This document shows, one piece after another, positions 18,292-26,798 of a stretch of DNA of 64,000 bases (within the stretch, counting starts at the first letter, position 1; the number at the start of each line of letters is the position of its first letter). The notes beneath the pieces are model-generated. The model made no database searches. It worked only from the letters and a program-made list of their open reading frames with translations, and was not told the origin of the DNA. The translations under genes and the position numbers were made by a program. Location of the stretch: the NCBI GenBank assembly GCA_028284775.1, contig JANQRB010000045.1, forward strand, positions 50,561-114,560, written 5' to 3'. The DNA is from Candidatus Kapaibacterium sp. (GTDB lineage: Bacteria; Bacteroidota; Ignavibacteria; Kapaibacteriales; UBA7675).

Positions 18292-18882
18292 TCAGGCAGA
18301 GGGCGCGTCAGCCTGCTCCAGTTCACTCTGTCTGTCGATTATTGCGCCTGCCAGACCATAGTCGACTGCTTCGCTGGCGCTCATCCAGAAGTCGCGTTTG
18401 GTGTCATTGGTTATTTTTTCGAGCGACTGACCGGTCGCCGCCGCAAACATCTTGTTGATACGCTCTCGAATTCGAAGTATCTGTTCGGCGTGAATTTCGA
18501 GCTCGCTGGCCCTTCCGCTGCTTTGCCCCAGCGGTTGGTGCAGGAGAAAACGCGTGTTAGGCAGGCAAAGGCGCCTCGCCCGTGGAACGGCAACGAATAT
18601 GAGCGCTGCCGCACTGGCGACCCAGCCGCTGCCGATGACTGTCACCGGCGCGTTGATAAAGCGAATCAGGTCATGAACGGTATCGCCGGATTCGATATGC
18701 CCGCCCTGCGAATTGATGAACAAACGAATAGGGTCAGCGGAGGCGGCATCCAGGGTGAGAAGCTGCGAGCTGACCTGGTGGGCAATGTCCTGATTAATTT
18801 CGCCGAAGAGCGTAACTGTCCGCGATGAATACAGTTTTTCACCCAGTGAAAATCGCTCTTCACGTCCTGTTGTTTCAGCCAT
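18292..18882 (-). CDS. clpP: ATP-dependent Clp protease proteolytic subunit
   Basis: 196-residue ClpP. The catalytic Ser is in GWVASAAALI (variant of the usual GxASM), His in FLLHQPLG, and the Asp in TKRDFWMSASEAVDYGL, so the triad is complete. The handle region is LEIHAEQILRIRERIN. The Ser-motif and the PRARRL segment are unusual for housekeeping ClpP, which suggests a second, divergent copy. No clpX or tig is adjacent. The ATG at 18882 has a GGGAG site just upstream, better than the one at 18915. Confidence 0.92.
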   Translation of the reverse strand: MAETTGREERFSLGEKLYSSRTVTLFGEINQDIAHQVSSQLLTLDAASADPIRLFINSQGGHIESGDTVHDLIRFINAPVTVIGSGWVASAAALIFVAVPRARRLCLPNTRFLLHQPLGQSSGRASELEIHAEQILRIRERINKMFAAATGQSLEKITNDTKRDFWMSASEAVDYGLAGAIIDRQSELEQADAPSA

Positions 18883-18926
18883 ACCGACTCCCTGTTTAAG
18901 ATCAATATGGGGCAATATACGTCGGC

Positions 18927-19454
18927 CTAGCTGTCTCTGTCTTGGAAAATCTTGCTGTCCCTTTGATAGCGTCCCGGCGTAATTCCCGTCAGCTTGCGGA
19001 ATGTATTGGTGAAGTGACTCTGATCGTAGAATCCGGTCAGCAGGGCCGCTTCGACGATTGAATATCCGCAGGCCAACAGCTTCTTGGCCTGTGCAATCCG
19101 AAAGCGCAAGAGATAGGCCAGTGGTGTTACTCCCTCTTCATCACGGAAAATTCGCAGCAGATGCGTCGCGCTCAAGCCTGTTTCATTTGCCAGTGTTGCC
19201 AGGGTGACCGGCTCCTGGTAGTGCAGTTCGATATAGTCCCGCACAATAACGATGGCCGGGTGTCGAAAGTCGGCCGCCGTCTGTGTCGCATCTGTTTCGC
19301 CCGGCGCCAGGCTTGCAGTCGTTCCGTTCGCGGCGGTTGCTACCCGGGCAAACTCAATGCCGGCCGTTTTCAATAAACTTTGAAGTTTAAAAAGAAATTC
19401 AGGGCTGACGGGGATTGTGGGCCGAGGGGAGGTTCTATTGTTTAACGCAATCAT
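18927..19454 (-). CDS. AraC-family transcriptional regulator lacking a normal sensor domain
   Basis: About 175 residues. The C-terminal ~100 form the two helix-turn-helix AraC domain (ATLANETGLSATHLLRIF and the signature AALLTGFYDQSHFTNTFRK, then GITPGRYQ). Only about 65 low-complexity residues precede it, so the usual cupin-type ligand domain is absent. The ATG at 19454 is preceded by GGAG. The frame stays open to beyond 19547 without a good start. It may regulate the neighbouring barrel/DUF3179 pair or clpP, which is inference from position only. Confidence 0.82.
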   Translation of the reverse strand: MIALNNRTSPRPTIPVSPEFLFKLQSLLKTAGIEFARVATAANGTTASLAPGETDATQTAADFRHPAIVIVRDYIELHYQEPVTLATLANETGLSATHLLRIFRDEEGVTPLAYLLRFRIAQAKKLLACGYSIVEAALLTGFYDQSHFTNTFRKLTGITPGRYQRDSKIFQDRDS

Positions 19455-19673
19455 TGCGGACTCCATGCAAGCTGTTAATAGAAGATGATCGCCCGGCGGA
19501 ATTGTAGCCAGAGCGGCAAAATACACAGCGCCGGCAGATTCTTCCAAGAGTTTTAAGGACAGTCGGATAAACAGGAAGCTTGGGCAATACTACGATCATC
19601 TGCCTGCATACACTGTGAAGTTGCCCGGAAATCGGAAGGCTTCAAGATTGAAATCGCTCCAGCGGCTTCGTTG

Positions 19674-20516
19674 TTAAAAGTCCTTCCAACGGACGAAATA
19701 GCCAAGCGATACGATCGGGCCGGCGGTAAAGTTGCGGCCGGCCAGGGGCAGGCGAACACCGCCTTCGATCTTTCCGGGGCCTGCTCGGTAGGCAAGCTGT
19801 GGATGTACCGTCAGAAACTCCCGCTGAGCAGTTAGGATGCGCAGACCGAAAGTTTCGGGCGCGCTGCCGTCCATCCCTTCCAGATCCACCTTCCAGCTGA
19901 ATGCATCCAGGTCTCCACTCGCACGGGCCATAAAAAAAAGCTCATCGCCGGGTTTGAAGCCGGTTGTGGTATTCTCTTCGCGCCAGCGTCTGCCCAGCAA
20001 TCCGCTAAGATAAACCGGCGCAGGGTAAAAACTGTGTCCCAACTCTAAAATGAGCTCCCAGTCGCGCTGCCCCTCGCCTAAACTAATTATTTCTGCATCC
20101 ACCTTGAGTTCGCGCGGTAATTTTACGCCTGCCCGAACAGCCAGCGGAATGGTCGCTACCTGAAAGAGCTCCGGCCCGAAGCGCGCAAAAAAGCGCACTT
20201 CGCCAAGACCGCTGCTCTGTCTGTCGCCGGCGAAATCGTTAAATTCGATATGATGAAAAGGCAGTTGAGTCCAGACGTCCAGACCCTGAACGATTCCGAG
20301 CGCCGCGTTTAAGTAGCTTGAGACCGTAAGTGCCTCCGCGTCTTCCGGCATCGTCGCTCTGCAAGCTTCGGTGTCGAACTGTTGATTTGTATTCTGATAG
20401 AAGACTTTAAGCTCCAGCCATCCCTCGCCGGGCCTTTCGAGCCATTGACCAGGCAGTGAGCCGCTGGCAAGACCGAGAAACAGAAGAAGCGTCAGCGGAA
20501 GGGAATTAAGGCGCAT
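19674..20516 (-). CDS. outer-membrane beta-barrel-like protein
   Basis: 280 residues beginning with a signal peptide (MRLNSLPLTLLLFLGLASGS). The rest is rich in alternating hydrophobic/polar strands ending in an aromatic residue (GYFVRWKDF), typical of an outer-membrane barrel of the transporter or meta-pathway phenol-degradation type. The start lies 2 bases after the stop of the DUF3179 lipoprotein gene, so the pair is translationally coupled. Function unknown. Confidence 0.7.
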   Translation of the reverse strand: MRLNSLPLTLLLFLGLASGSLPGQWLERPGEGWLELKVFYQNTNQQFDTEACRATMPEDAEALTVSSYLNAALGIVQGLDVWTQLPFHHIEFNDFAGDRQSSGLGEVRFFARFGPELFQVATIPLAVRAGVKLPRELKVDAEIISLGEGQRDWELILELGHSFYPAPVYLSGLLGRRWREENTTTGFKPGDELFFMARASGDLDAFSWKVDLEGMDGSAPETFGLRILTAQREFLTVHPQLAYRAGPGKIEGGVRLPLAGRNFTAGPIVSLGYFVRWKDF

Positions 20517-20518
20517 TG

Positions 20519-21616
20519 TTAATTTTCCCACAGCCGGATGTCGGGGTAAAAAGCAGGCCATGCGAACCAAAATGCGATTATCGCTTCATCAACAGGCTCC
20601 AGACGGGTACCCGCGAGGCTTCCCTCGTCGGCGCTGCCGTCAACCTGCCAGGAGCTGCCCGTTTCAGTGTCGCGAATTGCATTGTCCCGGATACTGAAGC
20701 TCAGGTTTTGTCCGCCCGACCTGGGGTGGTAAGCCATTGCGCTCTGACGGCTGCGGTCCCAAAATACGACGACTTCGATTCCATTGACGTCGGCATGTAC
20801 CGCGTTTAAGGGTCCGCCTTCATCGAGCTCATTAAAGGGAAACGCAAGTCCGCCGCCATCCGGGTTAGGAATAGCAAGAGTACGTTCTTTGATGGGACGA
20901 CGGGGGTCGATATTGTCCTGTGGGAACAAAGGTCGGCTGTCGAGACTTTCATAGTTGAGATTGGAGTAAGGGTAGGCGCGATAGTTGCGGGCATGGCCGG
21001 TTTGTTCGCCGATGACCAGTGTGGAGGGATAGAGCTCGCGCCATCCGGCCCAGGTCATTTCGACTATGGGATACAGCACCAGCGGGCTTCCCAGACGTCG
21101 ACCGCAGCGCGCACCCAGTGCCATCTGCGGCCAGAGCGACTCCTGGTCATTGCGATCGTACATAATAAGGTTATTCTGAAACAATAAGCCGGAGACGCCA
21201 AATTCCGCGCCATCGACCGGGTCGCGCATAAATGCGATGCTGGACCCGGTCAGCGGGCAATAGCTCACGGCCACTTTGCCGATACTGAGTGATAAGTTAA
21301 CAATCTCGTGCCACCAGAGGATGTTGTGGGGAATCGCGATGGCGTCGTCGTCCATCAGCAAGCCAATGATACGATCATTGTCTCCGAGATAAGCAACTTC
21401 CGATGCCGTTACCAGGGGCGGGTCCGTCAGCGCCGGAATGCCGTCCTTGGGCACGCCGCCGGAAAAAATTTCACTTTCAGGAATGCTGCAGGTGGATTGG
21501 TCAAAGCTTGCCTGACTCGAAGAATCGTCGCAGGCGAACGACAGACATACGGCCAGCAAAAGCGCGGGAAGCAGGCCGGGCCTGGAAATTCCCGTACGAT
21601 GAGTAGTCTCTGACAT
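20519..21616 (-). CDS. DUF3179 domain lipoprotein
   Basis: 365 residues from ATG 21616. It has a lipoprotein signal with lipobox LSFAC, then a DUF3179 domain: IPALTDPPLVTASEVAYL, the AVSYCPLTGSSIAF motif with a conserved Cys, GVSGLLFQNNLIMYDR and ESLWPQMALGARCG. The family is common in marine and soil bacteria and uncharacterised; the invariant Cys suggests metal or thiol chemistry. It is followed directly by a barrel-like gene. Start chosen so the signal peptide is N-terminal. Confidence 0.88.
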   Translation of the reverse strand: MSETTHRTGISRPGLLPALLLAVCLSFACDDSSSQASFDQSTCSIPESEIFSGGVPKDGIPALTDPPLVTASEVAYLGDNDRIIGLLMDDDAIAIPHNILWWHEIVNLSLSIGKVAVSYCPLTGSSIAFMRDPVDGAEFGVSGLLFQNNLIMYDRNDQESLWPQMALGARCGRRLGSPLVLYPIVEMTWAGWRELYPSTLVIGEQTGHARNYRAYPYSNLNYESLDSRPLFPQDNIDPRRPIKERTLAIPNPDGGGLAFPFNELDEGGPLNAVHADVNGIEVVVFWDRSRQSAMAYHPRSGGQNLSFSIRDNAIRDTETGSSWQVDGSADEGSLAGTRLEPVDEAIIAFWFAWPAFYPDIRLWEN

Positions 21617-21790
21617 TGCTGCCTCTTGAAGATACTGCGACAAATACCATGATCGGATGACGGCCCGCGTTTTAGCTCTCTCAAATCCCTTCAGACGGTG
21701 CCGCGTGTGTCAACGGCGAGAGGTACAACAAGGGCCTGCCATGAATTAGTTCCAACAGCGATTGCTTTGGCCGGAGGCCTCGGGGAAGCG

Positions 21791-22297
21791 CTAGGGAGCT
21801 GCTTCGTTGAGCGCCTTTGCGAAAATCCGGCGCAATTTTTCGTCAAAACAACAATGAATGATGAGCTTCGGACTGTGGGAAAATGCCCGGTGCGCGAAGC
21901 TCTCGGCAATGGCTATGCGGGCGGCCTGCTCAGGCGGAAAACGGTAGGCGCCGCAACTTATGGCAGGGAAAGCAATTGACTGCAGGCGATACTCGGCCGC
22001 CAGGTTGAGGCTGTTGCGATAGCACGAAGCCAGCACGGCGGCTTCATCTTTGTGGCCACCATCCCAAACTGGACCGACGGCATGAATGACATGCCGCGCC
22101 GGCAGGCGATAGGCCGCGCTTATTTTCGCCTGTCCCGGCAGACAGCCGCCAAGCGTTCGGCACTCTGCCAGCAATTGCGGTCCGGCAGCGCGATGACTAG
22201 CGCCATCCACACCGCCGCCGCCGCACAGACTTCCATTGGCGGCGTTAACTATTGCATCGAGCTTTAAGCCTTGCTATGTCTGCCTTCAAATCTGCAT
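21791..22297 (-). pseudogene. macro-domain (ADP-ribose-binding/deacetylase) gene with N-terminal frameshifts
   Basis: The body (from about 22250) is a clear macro domain: LDAIVNAANGSLCGGGGVDG, HRAAGPQLLAECR, YRLPARHVIHAVGPVW and FPAISCGAYRFP. Such proteins hydrolyse O-acetyl-ADP-ribose or ADP-ribosylated side chains. The natural start appears to be the ATG at 22295-22297, preceded by AAAGGAAG. From there the frame hits stops at the fourth and eighth codons. Removing three single bases (one T after ATGCAGATT, one A before GACATA, one G before CTCGAT) would restore MQIEGDIARLKLDAIVNAAN, the expected family N-terminus. So it is either a recent pseudogene or an assembly-error patch. A shorter frame starts at 22210 but loses the ligand-binding loop. 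Confidence 0.75.
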
Positions 22298-22502
22298 GAC
22301 TGCTTCCTTTGAATTTCAGCGGAGCCACCGTGATTCCAGTCCCTATCGCCATTGCCGGGTTCAAAGCTTGACAATGGATAGACGATAATTTAGCCGGACT
22401 ACCCAAATACATTTCATTTTAGAAATAAATAATATATGCTTATCGCACAGGTAAAAAATTAAACCTAATTAGCAGTCGCACGAAAAGAGAGGAAGGAGAA
22501 CG

Positions 22503-23924
22503 ATGACCGGTCAGATTTCCATGCTCATTCCACACTACGAACGCATGCGGGCGAAGTATCCGCATGACAAGCTTCTGCTTATCTTCGATTTTGAAGGTTC
22601 AATTTTAGATCTCAGCTCTGCACTGCCGGGTCTCTTCATTGATTTCGACCGCAATATGGGGACGCAGCTCGCCCGACGCAAACGCTTGCAACCCTACTCC
22701 GCCGATGGCTTTTGGCTGGAGGATATCCTCGGCGGCTACGATCTGTCCGGCAGCGAACGCCGCAAGTTGCAGGCCTGGTTTAATAGCCACTATCAACTCG
22801 CCGGCGAGAACTTTGGCTATCACCGCCTGTTCGAGGGAGCATTAGAAATTTTTCGTTGGTTTCAACAGGAACAAAACACTTACGTGGGTGTGACGACGCG
22901 GCGACCCGCCCACATCACAAGCGATGCGCGAGATTTTATCAATATTGCCGGCAAATCACAGGGGGTACGTTTGACCAATGACCTGATTGCCGCTCCCAGC
23001 CCGCATCCCGGCAGTTCCGACAGGTACAGTCTGGCATCAAACATTCACTACTTTCAACAGAAAGGATTCAGGGTTATTGCCGCAATCGGCGCTCACGAGA
23101 GCGACATCCAGGATTTTGCCAGCCTCGATCCTTGCAATGAGATTCACATACTACCACCGGGACCAATTTTTGCCGACCGGGAGGCGACAGGCAATGACAG
23201 TTGCCTGCAATGCAATGGCACAAGCGGCCATCCCCACTCTTTCGAGCAGGAATTGCCCGATGACATTCAGGTAGCCTGGCATCGTGTTAATGACCTGATG
23301 AACCTTCACAACTTTTTATCCTCTTCCGTTCGCTGGGCCGAAATGGATGTCTGCAGCGATCCCTTCAGCCGTGATTTGGTATTGCGCCGGGAATCCATCG
23401 AATCGACGCCTCTGCAGACTCACGAGGATATCCTGCTCCTCGAAGTATGTCTGTACAAGTGCCGGCAGCATGAACGGGGCATCAAGATCGACTTCAAGGA
23501 AGGCGGTTTATTAATCGACCGCGTTATCGAGGTTGTGGAAGCGCATGGCTATTCCGAACAGTATCTGTGGTTTAACGGTCACGTGGAACGATTACAACAG
23601 GAGGGGTTCCGCAAGCTGGCGGCGCACTACCCCGGCGCCGTCATTCAGAGCCCGATTCACTTCCTGGAGCCGACCTTCAGCGCCGCGCCCCAGAAAGCGA
23701 AAGAGATTCTCGACATGCTGATCGATTGGGGCGTCAATCGATTTTCGATAAACTGGATGACGCCGAACAAACGCAAGCTGCTCAGGTACCTCTCGCAGTG
23801 GGGCTATGAAGTTAATATATATAATGTTCCCGATCAGGAAGCCTTCGTTCAGGCCGTTAACCTTCTGCCACGCTCTATCTCGACAGCTTTCAGCTATCGC
23901 CGGATGCACGTGCCCCTCGTTTAA
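22503..23924 (+). CDS. two-domain protein: HAD-like N-terminus fused to a menorin/FAM151-like GDPD-superfamily domain
   Basis: 473 residues with a strong ribosome-binding site (GAGGAAGGAG). Residues about 20-220 resemble a HAD fold: LLLIFDFEGSILDL (a DxE variant of the DxD motif), YVGVTTRRP as motif II and IGAHESDIQDF as a motif IV-like acidic stretch. Residues about 255-473 resemble menorin/FAM151 (DUF2181), a branch of the glycerophosphodiester phosphodiesterase superfamily: VAWHRVNDLMNL, AEMDVCSDP, RGIKIDFKEGG, LWFNGHVERL and FSINWMTPNKRKLLRYLS. No signal peptide. The altered HAD motif leaves phosphatase activity doubtful. Its 3' end overlaps convergent comB by 35 bases. Function unknown. 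Confidence 0.65.
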   Translation: MTGQISMLIPHYERMRAKYPHDKLLLIFDFEGSILDLSSALPGLFIDFDRNMGTQLARRKRLQPYSADGFWLEDILGGYDLSGSERRKLQAWFNSHYQLAGENFGYHRLFEGALEIFRWFQQEQNTYVGVTTRRPAHITSDARDFINIAGKSQGVRLTNDLIAAPSPHPGSSDRYSLASNIHYFQQKGFRVIAAIGAHESDIQDFASLDPCNEIHILPPGPIFADREATGNDSCLQCNGTSGHPHSFEQELPDDIQVAWHRVNDLMNLHNFLSSSVRWAEMDVCSDPFSRDLVLRRESIESTPLQTHEDILLLEVCLYKCRQHERGIKIDFKEGGLLIDRVIEVVEAHGYSEQYLWFNGHVERLQQEGFRKLAAHYPGAVIQSPIHFLEPTFSAAPQKAKEILDMLIDWGVNRFSINWMTPNKRKLLRYLSQWGYEVNIYNVPDQEAFVQAVNLLPRSISTAFSYRRMHVPLV

Positions 23925-24630
23925 GGTATGCATCGCCCCGCAGGAGCGGAACATTGTTGCTGCAATTGTGGATCGCCGCCATTTGTACATCTTCTCCGAA
24001 ACCGCTTTCGACAAGCTCGCGACCTGAGGCCGACTGAAACAATATATCGGACAAGCCCCGGCTGGCATTCTTAAAGGCCGTTTCCGCCAGTAGCGCCTCC
24101 GGTGACTTCGTCATGTTCAACTCGGCAATGATGGCGCCCGCTCCGAGCAGATCTTCTATGCCGGGTCTCAGCGATCCATCCGGCCAGCGTTCACCGGCCG
24201 GGATAATCGCGATGCTCTCGCCCATTTCCCTGGCGGCCCTTGCCACGGCCCGCGCATTGCGCAAACATCCGGCCAGGGTCGTCTTTGCGCCGGTACTTAA
24301 ACTGAGTGTGGCGCCGTTAGGCGATGGCAGAACAACTCGCGTACCCGCCTCTATTGATGCGAGCGACCCAGGCGATAGCGATATGGCGCCCTCGCCGCGC
24401 TTCGAGGCCAGCAGCGCTGAACGGGCTGCGGCAAACTCCGCAGCATTCCTGGATTTCATGCGATAGGGAAATACTACGGCACCACGTTCCGTTGCAACGT
24501 CAATGCAGGTACTGAACGAAAGGACATCGACGATAACAACAACATCGCTAACTGCGCCAACGGAGGATATTCCGCCCATACCCCATTCGCAGCGAATGTT
24601 ATACGCAGTCTGTGCAAAAATACTCTGCAT
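23890..24630 (-). CDS. comB: 2-phosphosulfolactate phosphatase family protein
   Basis: 246 residues of the ComB family: VVVIVDVLSFSTCIDVATERGA near the start, VVLPSPNGATLSL, and IIPAGERWPDGSLRPGIEDLLGAGAI. In archaea and some bacteria ComB removes phosphate from 2-phosphosulfolactate (coenzyme M or sulfolactate synthesis). In bacteria lacking comA, such homologues often have other unknown substrates, and no comA or comC is nearby. The ATG at 24630 follows AAGG and yields the conserved N-terminus. The frame is open upstream to 24732. Confidence 0.88.
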   Translation of the reverse strand: MQSIFAQTAYNIRCEWGMGGISSVGAVSDVVVIVDVLSFSTCIDVATERGAVVFPYRMKSRNAAEFAAARSALLASKRGEGAISLSPGSLASIEAGTRVVLPSPNGATLSLSTGAKTTLAGCLRNARAVARAAREMGESIAIIPAGERWPDGSLRPGIEDLLGAGAIIAELNMTKSPEALLAETAFKNASRGLSDILFQSASGRELVESGFGEDVQMAAIHNCSNNVPLLRGDAYLKRGARASGDS

Positions 24631-24735
24631 AGTGTTGCTGCCTTCTGCTGGCTTTGTCCGGTTGAGACGGGCTCCTTGGCGAGCGCTCATCATCCCAATG
24701 CGCGGAATTCGTCCGGTCGCGCCGGGCCCCAAATT

Positions 24736-25413
24736 TCATAATGTTCCTTTTAACTCCGCCACATATTTGTCGGCCAGGCGAGTCGGCTCGGGCAAGCGCA
24801 AGCCGCGCAGGCACTGCAGGACGATACGCTCGGCGCTGGCGAGGTCCATTTTGTGTCCCACGCTTACAAAGATGGGTTTGACGCGATCGCGCGTGCGGAG
24901 TACCGTACCGATCCGCTCTCCTTTGTCAATGAGCGGACTGCTGCTGCCCCGATGCTCCGCCGGCATTTCGTAGCTGCCGGTCAGACGGCTCTTGGCGCAG
25001 CCGATCGAGGGGAGATCGCAAAGAAGTCCCAGGTGCGCAGCGATTCCAAGGCGACGGGGATGCGCGATGCCCTGTCCGTCGCAGAGGAGCGCATCAGGTG
25101 CGGTTTTCAACTTTGTGAGAGCGGCGAGCAGGGCCGGTGCTTCCCGAAAAGTCAGCAAGCCGGGGATATAGGGCATTTGCAGCTCAGCCTTGGCGCCGTG
25201 CTTTTCAATGATGCTGCCGCTGGCAATGTCCCACACCACCACCGCGCCGATGCAGAATCGACCGTCGCGGGAAAAGGCTGCATCAAGGCCGGCAATGTTG
25301 CGGAAGTCGACATTCGGGGTCTGCGTGCTAAGTTGCCCCGCAAGTGTTTTCTGGAGCGCAATTGCTTCCGGTGCTTTCAGATTCCAGGCGTGGGGGAGAG
25401 GCGGAATGACCAT
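24736..25413 (-). CDS. nfi: endonuclease V
   Basis: 225 residues; a DNA-repair nuclease cutting near deoxyinosine. Landmarks are IAGLDAAFS (catalytic Asp), AELQMPYIPGLLTFREAP, the second metal site LLCDGQGIAHPRRLGIAAHLG, and VSVGHKMDL. The DGQG replaces the common DGHG. The frame is open to 25518, but MVIPPLPHAW at 25413 matches the normal length. It lies about 105 bases before the comB start on the same strand. Confidence 0.93.
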   Translation of the reverse strand: MVIPPLPHAWNLKAPEAIALQKTLAGQLSTQTPNVDFRNIAGLDAAFSRDGRFCIGAVVVWDIASGSIIEKHGAKAELQMPYIPGLLTFREAPALLAALTKLKTAPDALLCDGQGIAHPRRLGIAAHLGLLCDLPSIGCAKSRLTGSYEMPAEHRGSSSPLIDKGERIGTVLRTRDRVKPIFVSVGHKMDLASAERIVLQCLRGLRLPEPTRLADKYVAELKGTL

Positions 25414-25867
25414 GGTGAATATGTGTTCAGTGAATTTTGCAGTGTTAAGCGCCGGCGTCTCGTATCCCCGGACTGCAAGGATGCGCGGATCAGCAGGACG
25501 AAAGTATAAAGTAGACAATTATTGCCATATAGTGCTGCATCGCGTCGAGTCCGGCGGCATCGATTCACAGGCTTGAAGCCGATCCGGTGAGAACAAAGAA
25601 GTGCGTTCGGAAGGCGATCGTTTTGTAAAGAGCGGGATGGTCACAGGACGTAATTCCCTCTCTAAACTTTAGCCGACAGCAAGGCCAATTCTTTCCTGAC
25701 GGACAGCGGCAAGGTTTCGGCAACTGTATGGCAAGCTTGCTAAAGCGCGTCGAGATACTTTTTATAGAGTTGATGTCAGCCGGTAAAAATGGAGATCCGC
25801 TGGCAGGGCGAAGAAGGTTCCTCTGCAAGACCCTTCGAGAAATGCCGAATCGCTGTTTACCCAGTGT
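25414..25867. other. intergenic region with no clear gene
   Basis: Upstream of nfi on the minus strand and downstream of the small TerB-like gene. An 87-residue minus-strand frame (25565-25828) crosses it but shows no domain, poor start context and unusual composition. I see no RNA structure or terminator with confidence. Confidence 0.4.
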
Positions 25868-26110
25868 TCAACGAATACCGTATTTGGCGCGAATTTGCAT
25901 CATCCGCTCCCAGACTTTAGCCGACACATCGGCCTGGCTCAGCTGATTGAAGATATTGCCCAGGACTCGTTTTTCTTCGTCATCAATGATGCCGTCCTGC
26001 AGAGCCAGGCCCATCAGAAAGTTGAGCTCTTCGAGGTCGAGCGTTCCATCGTCCGCGAAAACTCTGATGGCAGAATAAGCGATTTTGATGTGACTGTGTT
26101 CACTACTCAT
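25868..26110 (-). CDS. small TerB-like acidic helical protein
   Basis: 80 residues, all predicted helix, acidic and rich in conserved-looking pairs: IKIAYSAIRVFADDGTLDLEE, then LALQDGIIDDEEKRVLGNIF and a KVWERMMQIRAKYG end. The pattern resembles one half of a TerB/DjlA-type helical domain, in which Asp/Glu clusters can bind metal. Similar small proteins occur widely in bacteria without known function. It stands alone between nfi and a membrane-protein gene. Confidence 0.7.
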   Translation of the reverse strand: MSSEHSHIKIAYSAIRVFADDGTLDLEELNFLMGLALQDGIIDDEEKRVLGNIFNQLSQADVSAKVWERMMQIRAKYGIR

Positions 26111-26312
26111 GGTTTGTACATCCTTTGGTCTTAACGCTTGCGGTTTAACAGAAGAGCGCTGAGGGAATAATACCCTGCTTCAGTTTGAACGCCATTGTAG
26201 GTTAATTACTGCTGAATTCCAAAGATCTTGTTCGGCCCAGGTAGTAAGATTGCCGGGGCAGTCGACGCCGGGTTCCGGTCTGATTGTCGCGGGCAATGAG
26301 GCTGAGTTAGCT

Positions 26313-26798
26313 TCAAGCGGCTTTGATGTCACTACTTTCCCGCTTGTTGATTTTTTGGTATTCAGCAACGAGTCCGGCGCAACAGAGGGCTGCGACAATG
26401 TTAATTGCCAGGGAAGAAATCGTTGCCGCCGGCATCAGCTCAATCGCAACCTTGCCGCCGAAGCCAAATCCGTCAATAAACTGGGCGTCGCCGTTCATCC
26501 CAAGCGACCAGCTTAAGCCGATAAAACATTTGTAAAACAGGGTGGAGCTGTCGAGTTCGAATATCTGAAGCCACCACAATATCATCGATACGACTATCGC
26601 CGATCTGCTGCGCGAGCGCAAACGCCAACCGACTAAAATTGCCGTAAACGAAGCGATCAGAACAAATGCCAGACCCAGGAAATCGCCCGTACTGCTATCC
26701 GGCGACATCAGGTAAAGCGGTGTGCTGGCAAAGAGGGAGATGATGCCAAGGCAGCCGCAGATGATCTGCCATCCTCCGATCAATGAGGAAAGTGTCAT
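26313..26798 (-). CDS. small integral membrane protein, unknown
   Basis: 161 residues with about four hydrophobic segments (WQIICGCLGIISLFA, GLAFVLIASFTAILVGW, AIVVSMILWWLQIF and a C-terminal ISSLAINIVAALCCAGLV). The family is not recognised. It overlaps the end of the metallo-beta-lactamase gene by 4 bases and lies downstream of it on the same strand, so the two are probably co-transcribed. Confidence 0.65.
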   Translation of the reverse strand: MTLSSLIGGWQIICGCLGIISLFASTPLYLMSPDSSTGDFLGLAFVLIASFTAILVGWRLRSRSRSAIVVSMILWWLQIFELDSSTLFYKCFIGLSWSLGMNGDAQFIDGFGFGGKVAIELMPAATISSLAINIVAALCCAGLVAEYQKINKRESSDIKAA

